A stretch of 37,856 nt of DNA from an uncultured Prevotella sp. (GTDB taxonomy: Bacteria > Bacteroidota > Bacteroidia > Bacteroidales > Bacteroidaceae). The DNA lies in NCBI GenBank assembly GCA_900541575.1, contig UQKO01000020.1:1-37856 (forward strand), given 5' to 3'. Shown here piece by piece: positions 33,518 through 37,856 of the stretch; the stretch's first letter is position 1, and each line of letters starts with the position of its first letter. The translations under genes and the position numbers were made by a program. The notes under the pieces are model-generated. The model saw only the letters and a program-made list of their open reading frames with translations, was not told the origin of the DNA and ran no database searches.

Positions 33518-34849
33518 TCACGATTTCGGATAGTGAATAGGCAACGGACGCAACGAATTACCAAATTCTTTGCGGAGCTTTTCAAAGAGTTCTTTGGTGT
33601 CTTTGGCAAAGCCTTGTCCCTTCCATGTACTAGTGTTGGTGATAAACACCCAACATTGATTGTCTGGAAATTTCATAACCAAGGCACTCGTGCCTGAGAG
33701 TGTGCCTGTGCGAATCCATGGCCCATTCTTCGGAGTGAAGTTCCAACCTAAGGAGAATTTGTGGTCGGGCATTTCTTCTGTCATAGATTGTATGCTCTTT
33801 GCAGAAAGAATGTCGGGGTAGTGAGGATCCCCATCAATGGCTGAGATGAAATGACATAACTCTATGGCCGAGGCACACCATGCGCCTGCGCCGAGTAAGT
33901 GCGGAATATTGTTCTCGCCATAGCATTTTACCACCATACGTCCGCTATTGTTGAACTCTTCGATGGGCTCAGCTTCCTTATGCATATAGTACTTTACCTC
34001 ACGCGGATGGCGGTCTTTGTAATAATTGCCAGCGATGTGGAAGTCGTAGCAACCCGCGGGCTGAAGCACATATTTCTGCATGAAAGCCTCATAATTCATG
34101 CCCGAACGCTTCTCTATGATGAGCGAGAGTAGCATATAGCCGATATTGCAGTATTTCTGTCCTTGTCCGGGCTGATAGCTTAAGTGGCGTTTCTTTAGCA
34201 CAATGCGTAGGAGCTCGGGGTTAGTAGGCGGCGTGCTGAGGTGATTTTGCATCATGATATAACGTGTGGAAAACATGGGGTCGCCCGCATAATTCGTGAA
34301 GCCTGCTTGGTGGCGCAATAGCTGTTCCACGGTGATGTCAAGATACTTCTTGTCTTGAATAGCGTTTGTATAGAGCGTATCGTTGAGTATGCCTTGCGGG
34401 CCAAACACGTGGTCGGAAAGTCGCACCTTGCCCATCTCTTGTAATTTCATGATGCCCACGGCCGTGATGAGCTTCGATACGGAAGCAATGCGCAATATGT
34501 GAGAAGGCTCCATGTGTTGATTCTTCTCCTTTTCAGCCCATCCATAGCCTTTGGCAAACACCAGGCTATCGTTGCGTGAAACGGCTAATTGAGCTCCATT
34601 TACTTCCCATCGTTTCAAGTACTTCTCAATGATCTCGTCCATCTTCTCCGTGCCTGGATACGACGACATAGCGTTTGTCACCGAATCGTTTAGATGGGGT
34701 TGTATAGCTTCAGCTTCTTCTTTCTCTTTAATTACTTGTCGTCCGTGTTTGAAAGCCATGTAGCCCACGGCAATGAGTGCCACCGCGGCAATAATCGTCT
34801 TTATCTTTCTGTAGCTAAGTTTGCGTTTTCTTTTTCTTTGAACAGGCAT
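33518..34849 (-). CDS. membrane-anchored serine hydrolase, beta-lactamase class C/PBP-like
   Basis: Serine hydrolase of the class C beta-lactamase/AmpH/esterase superfamily, facing the periplasm. The 443 residues start with a very basic stretch and one membrane segment (about 18-34, KTIIAAVALIAVGYMAF). The nucleophile motif SxxK is S123-V-S-K126, the second motif YxN is Y233-C-N235, and the third-motif region is RTGTLSGTSAL near residue 390, in place of KTG. Such proteins can be peptidases, esterases or D-aminopeptidases; resistance to beta-lactams should not be assumed. It lies 113 bp downstream of the antiporter gene on the same strand. Confidence 0.88.
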   Translation of the reverse strand: MPVQRKRKRKLSYRKIKTIIAAVALIAVGYMAFKHGRQVIKEKEEAEAIQPHLNDSVTNAMSSYPGTEKMDEIIEKYLKRWEVNGAQLAVSRNDSLVFAKGYGWAEKEKNQHMEPSHILRIASVSKLITAVGIMKLQEMGKVRLSDHVFGPQGILNDTLYTNAIQDKKYLDITVEQLLRHQAGFTNYAGDPMFSTRYIMMQNHLSTPPTNPELLRIVLKKRHLSYQPGQGQKYCNIGYMLLSLIIEKRSGMNYEAFMQKYVLQPAGCYDFHIAGNYYKDRHPREVKYYMHKEAEPIEEFNNSGRMVVKCYGENNIPHLLGAGAWCASAIELCHFISAIDGDPHYPDILSAKSIQSMTEEMPDHKFSLGWNFTPKNGPWIRTGTLSGTSALVMKFPDNQCWVFITNTSTWKGQGFAKDTKELFEKLRKEFGNSLRPLPIHYPKS

Positions 34850-34962
34850 GCTTCTGAAGTTTGACTTTTGAGGTTATGGGGTATTCCGTTTGGGAGAGAT
34901 AATCCCGCTATTATATATAAGGAGTAGGCATCTCTGAATAAAAGGTGCTCTTTGGCTGAAGC

Positions 34963-36318
34963 TTATTCGATGGTTACTGTATGTTCTTGCTGTCTTCGTC
35001 CTTTTCCGTAGCAGACAATGCTTATGCATGCACAGGCTGCGAGAAGCATGGGATAGAAGAGATAGGGGATGATATCAATGGGGCTAAGCAGCGCAAGCCC
35101 ACTCGCCATGAGAAGTTGAGCCCCATAGGGAAGAATGCCCTGCATGATGCACGAGAAAATATCGAGCAGACTAGCAGCACGCTGACGGCTCACCCCGTAG
35201 CGTTCGCTAATGTCCTTCGCTACCGAACCCACCGAGAGAATAGCCACCGTATTGTTGGCTGTACAGCAATTCGTCAGTGCCACCAGTACAGAAATGCACC
35301 ATTCTGCACCACGGCGAGAATGCACCCTGCGAGTAAGGCCGCGTACGAGGTAGGTCACACCGCCTCCTTTGCGCACCACTTCGAGCAGTCCGCCTGCCAT
35401 CATGGAAATCAATATCAAATCGGCCATACCCGTGATGCCTTTGGCTATCGCCTCAATCCATCCGCCCATCGTATAAGCACCATCTGCCACGCCTACAATG
35501 CCCGTAAGCAACGTGCCGAGGCAAAGCACTAATAGAACGTTGACACCAAAGATTGCGAGAATCAGCACCAAAGCATAGGGAAGAACTTTCCAAAGATGAA
35601 GCGCCTGTTGCTGCGTAAGAGCAGACTGGTCGCCCTTCAATCCGATAATCACATAGATAAAGAAGCAAATCAGAGCAGCGGGCAAAACAATGCGGAAATT
35701 CGTACGGAATTTGTCTCGCATATTGCAGCCCTGAGTGCGTGTGGCAGCTACGGTGGTGTCGGAGATAAACGACAGATTGTCGCCAAAGAACGAACCGCCC
35801 ACAACAGCGGCCACCATGAGTGGTGCTACCGTACCCGTGCGTTGAGCCATCTCTGTGGCCACAGGTACCAGAGCCACAATCGTACCCACCGACGTACCAA
35901 TACAAATGGATACCACACAGGCTGCTAGAAACAATCCTCCCAATACGACGGACGAGGGCAGACAGAATAGCGTAAGGTCGACCGTGGCGCTCACCGCACC
36001 CATCGCTTGAGCCGACGAAGCGAAAGCACCTGCTAGAATAAATATCCATACCATAAGCAGGAGATTACTTCTGCCAGCTCCTTGTGAGAAAGTGCGTACA
36101 CGTTCTTCCACACGATAGCCGCGCAGTGTGAGCAGTGAGGCTATGCCCGTAATGAGAAACACCACCGTCATAGGCACTTTTGAAAAATCTTTCATCAGAA
36201 TGCCCATTCCCGTCATCAATAGAGCCAATAAGAGGAGGGGAAGCAAAGCCACCCAACCCCGCCGACGTGGGCGCAGACGCCGGTCTTCACGTTGAGATAA
36301 GTTCATCTTTTTCGCCAT
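34963..36318 (-). CDS. NhaC-family Na+/H+ antiporter
   Basis: Inner-membrane secondary transporter, probably exchanging sodium for protons. The 451 residues have about 11-12 hydrophobic segments. GTSVGTIVALVPVATEMA, VVGGSFFGDNLSFISDTTVAATRTQGC (key parts GGSFFGDNLSFISD and TTVAATRTQG) and NCCTANNTVAILSVG are hallmarks of NhaC/ion-transporter superfamily members. The N-terminus is basic. The ATG at 36318 leaves only about 4 nt after the predicted promoter start, so the ATG at 36306 (MNLSQRE) may be the true start. The ion exchanged is inferred from family. Confidence 0.9.
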   Translation of the reverse strand: MAKKMNLSQREDRRLRPRRRGWVALLPLLLLALLMTGMGILMKDFSKVPMTVVFLITGIASLLTLRGYRVEERVRTFSQGAGRSNLLLMVWIFILAGAFASSAQAMGAVSATVDLTLFCLPSSVVLGGLFLAACVVSICIGTSVGTIVALVPVATEMAQRTGTVAPLMVAAVVGGSFFGDNLSFISDTTVAATRTQGCNMRDKFRTNFRIVLPAALICFFIYVIIGLKGDQSALTQQQALHLWKVLPYALVLILAIFGVNVLLVLCLGTLLTGIVGVADGAYTMGGWIEAIAKGITGMADLILISMMAGGLLEVVRKGGGVTYLVRGLTRRVHSRRGAEWCISVLVALTNCCTANNTVAILSVGSVAKDISERYGVSRQRAASLLDIFSCIMQGILPYGAQLLMASGLALLSPIDIIPYLFYPMLLAACACISIVCYGKGRRQQEHTVTIE

Positions 36319-36325
36319 TTGAATG

Positions 36326-36353
36326 CAAAGTTAAAAAATAATATGTACATTTG
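36326..36353. promoter_or_regulatory. divergent -7 elements for nhaC-like gene and nagA
   Basis: Minus strand TAACTTTG (36333-36326) points to the antiporter gene; plus strand TACATTTG (36346-36353) points to nagA. They are only 12 bp apart, so the two promoters may interfere or share a regulator. The -33 regions are not clean. Confidence 0.55.
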
Positions 36354-36442
36354 CAATGCACTTGGGCATTACGCTCGGTGTGTATTCGTCTATTCGCGTG
36401 CTTGCCCGCTTAGGGTGAGTGCACAAACAACAATATCCTGTT

Positions 36443-37600
36443 ATGCTTAAGCAAATCATCAATGGTCGCATCTTGACACCTCAAGGTTGGCTTGAAGGCG
36501 GCTCGGTAATTATTGATGGAAACAAGATTCAGTCTGTTTCCAATTGCGATCTTCACATCGAAGGCGCACAGGTAATCGATGCTAAAGGTTGCGTAGTAGT
36601 GCCTGGCGGTATCGAAATGCATGTACACGGAGGTGGCGGTCGCGACTTCATGGAAGGTACAGAAGAAGCTTTCCGCGTGGCCATCAATGCACACATGAAG
36701 CATGGTACCACTTCTATCTTCCCCACACTCTCATCTTCCACCGTGCCCATGATAGAGGCCGCTTGCGAAACTTGCGACAAACTCATGGCAGAGGAAAATT
36801 CTCCCGTGCTCGGTTTGCACCTCGAAGGTCCGTACTTCAATCCTGCACAGGCTGGTGCCCAAATTCCTGAATGGATTAAGCCGCCCGTGGCTGAAGAGTA
36901 TGAGCCACTTCTCGAAAAGTATAAGTGCTTGAAGCGTTGGGATGAAGCTCCCGAGCTTCCTGGCTCTACAGAGTTTATCACTGCCTGCCGTAAGCATGGC
37001 GTATTGCCCGCCATTGCTCACACACGCGCAAAGTATGAAGACGTACTTGCTGGTCATGATGCGGGTATGACCCATGCTACTCACTTCTATAATGCCATGC
37101 CCGTGGTCTACAAGAATCGTGAGTTTAAGGTGCCTGGCACAGTGGAGAGCATCTTTGCTTTGCAGGATATGACGGTGGAGATGATTGCCGACGGCATTCA
37201 TGTGCCTCCCGTAATGCTTCGTATGATATATCAGATTAAGGGAGTGGAGAAGACTGCGCTCATCACCGATTCGTTGGCTTGTGCAGCCACCGAGGGAAAT
37301 GCCGCTTTCGATCCTCGTGTAATCCTTGAAGATGGTGTATGTAAGCTTGCCGACCGTTCTGCTTTGGCTGGTTCTATTGCCACGATGGATCGCTTGATTC
37401 GTACTTGTGTGCAAATGGCCAACATTCCCTTGGAAGACGCTTGCCGTATGGCCAGCGAAACTCCGGCCAAGATTATGGGTGTGTTCGATCGCAAGGGATC
37501 GCTCGAAGCGGGCAAGGATGCCGACCTCATGATGTTCGATGACGATTTGAAACTTACTTATGTAATGCAGATGGGTCGCGAGGTGACCAACGAACTTTAA
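36443..37600 (+). CDS. nagA: N-acetylglucosamine-6-phosphate deacetylase
   Basis: Converts GlcNAc-6-P to glucosamine-6-P and acetate in the cytoplasm, the first committed step of GlcNAc use and of cell-wall amino-sugar recycling. The start is the ATG at 36443 (385 residues); a longer GTG frame from 36419 adds eight unsupported residues. Amidohydrolase features are visible: PGGIEMHVHGGGGRDF (metal-binding region), HLEGPYFNPAQAGAQ with the metal-binding Glu, His residues in AHTRAKYE and THATHFYNAM, and the catalytic Asp in LITDSLACAA. The C-terminal GSLEAGKDADLMMFDDDL strand is typical. The gene stands alone, with its own terminator. It fits with the GH20 hexosaminidase at the other end. Confidence 0.96.
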   Translation: MLKQIINGRILTPQGWLEGGSVIIDGNKIQSVSNCDLHIEGAQVIDAKGCVVVPGGIEMHVHGGGGRDFMEGTEEAFRVAINAHMKHGTTSIFPTLSSSTVPMIEAACETCDKLMAEENSPVLGLHLEGPYFNPAQAGAQIPEWIKPPVAEEYEPLLEKYKCLKRWDEAPELPGSTEFITACRKHGVLPAIAHTRAKYEDVLAGHDAGMTHATHFYNAMPVVYKNREFKVPGTVESIFALQDMTVEMIADGIHVPPVMLRMIYQIKGVEKTALITDSLACAATEGNAAFDPRVILEDGVCKLADRSALAGSIATMDRLIRTCVQMANIPLEDACRMASETPAKIMGVFDRKGSLEAGKDADLMMFDDDLKLTYVMQMGREVTNEL

Positions 37601-37667
37601 CCATCGCTGACGACGGATTTCGAGCAGTACATATTGCCGTTTCTTCCGTCTGTGGATAATAGATATT

Positions 37668-37708
37668 GCCGCATGGCTTTTTCTTAGGAAAAGACCATGC
37701 GGCTTTTT
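37668..37708 (+). terminator. intrinsic terminator after nagA
   Basis: Perfect arms GCCGCATGG (37668-37676) and CCATGCGGC (37695-37703), followed by TTTTT. Confidence 0.93.
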
Positions 37709-37746
37709 GTGCGTAAATGCTTGATTGACAATGCACTCACTATGTT

Positions 37747-37856
37747 GATCTCGTTCTCGGATGCTCATCTTCCCATTTGTAGATGACCATCGTAAGCTTT
37801 ACCGGACGGCAGCGGTAGCTCTACCGGACGGCAGTGGTAGCTCTACCGGACGGCAG
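37747..37856. repeat. 22-bp tandem repeat array A, right end, inverted
   Basis: Five successive 22-bp steps. The last three are copies of the left-end unit in reverse orientation (CTACCGGACGGCAG core); the two before (about 37751-37794) are diverged, sharing only the period and GTAAGCT-like ends. 37795-37854 is the exact reverse complement of 1-60. The diverged units contain CATCTT and CCATCG words also found in array B. Confidence 0.9.

Noticed and set aside
33518..34849. Antibiotic-resistance beta-lactamase
   Set aside because: SxxK and YxN are shared by many esterases and peptidases. The basic membrane-anchored N-terminus and lack of a canonical KTG argue for a cell-envelope hydrolase; resistance cannot be claimed.
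36731..37768. 345-codon open frame on the minus strand opposite nagA
   Set aside because: nagA on + has all catalytic motifs; the antisense product has no family character and is explained by codon bias.

Overview
The window looks like chromosomal DNA from a Bacteroidales bacterium, most likely Prevotellaceae. The evidence is recurrent Bacteroidetes sigma-type promoters (TTTG, 19 bases, TAnnTTTG), a Rho factor with a very long charged N-terminal insert, a GT3-type glycogen synthase next to a short-type glucan phosphorylase, a DUF5020 outer-membrane protein, and a decayed gene ending in a type IX secretion-like sorting domain. No rRNA, tRNA, CRISPR array, intact insertion sequence or phage gene was seen. 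The first 60 bases are identical to the reverse complement of 37795-37854, and both lie in a 22-bp tandem repeat. The window is therefore probably a whole assembly contig that stops at an unresolved repeat on both sides.

Layout. 1-8200: dnaB, a YbaK-type tRNA deacylase, a secreted GH20 hexosaminidase, a NUDIX hydrolase, an NCS2 purine permease and a DUF5020 outer-membrane channel, all on +. 8263-14500: a complete tripartite RND efflux operon (lipoprotein adaptor, permease, outer-membrane factor). 14609-15394: lpxA, followed by a decayed sorting-domain gene and a second 22-bp repeat array. 17089-19242: rho behind a leader of about 300 nt. 19846-24276: glycogen synthase and glucan phosphorylase. 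24424-26197: an M48 protease with a Lys/Thr tail and a YczE-like membrane protein. 26411-28515 (-): an AT-rich two-gene unit, a DUF4143 ATPase followed by an unrecognised protein with an R-x4-H HEPN-like motif, preceded by palindromic operator-like repeats. 29316-33146 (-): the thrS-infC-rpmI-rplT translation cluster. 33518-36318 (-): a membrane-anchored serine hydrolase and an NhaC-type antiporter. 36443-37600 (+): nagA.

How the parts fit. GH20 hexosaminidase and NagA are two ends of amino-sugar use: release of GlcNAc outside the cytoplasm and deacetylation of GlcNAc-6-P inside. The NCS2 permease and DUF5020 channel plausibly form a purine or nucleoside uptake route across both membranes. 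GlgA and GlgP build and degrade glycogen. Most genes are ordinary housekeeping genes. The parts that deserve attention are the ATPase/HEPN-like pair with its operator repeats, the 22-bp repeat arrays with changing sequence but constant period, the perfect dyad in front of the RND permease gene, and the permease's roughly 84-residue extra segment.
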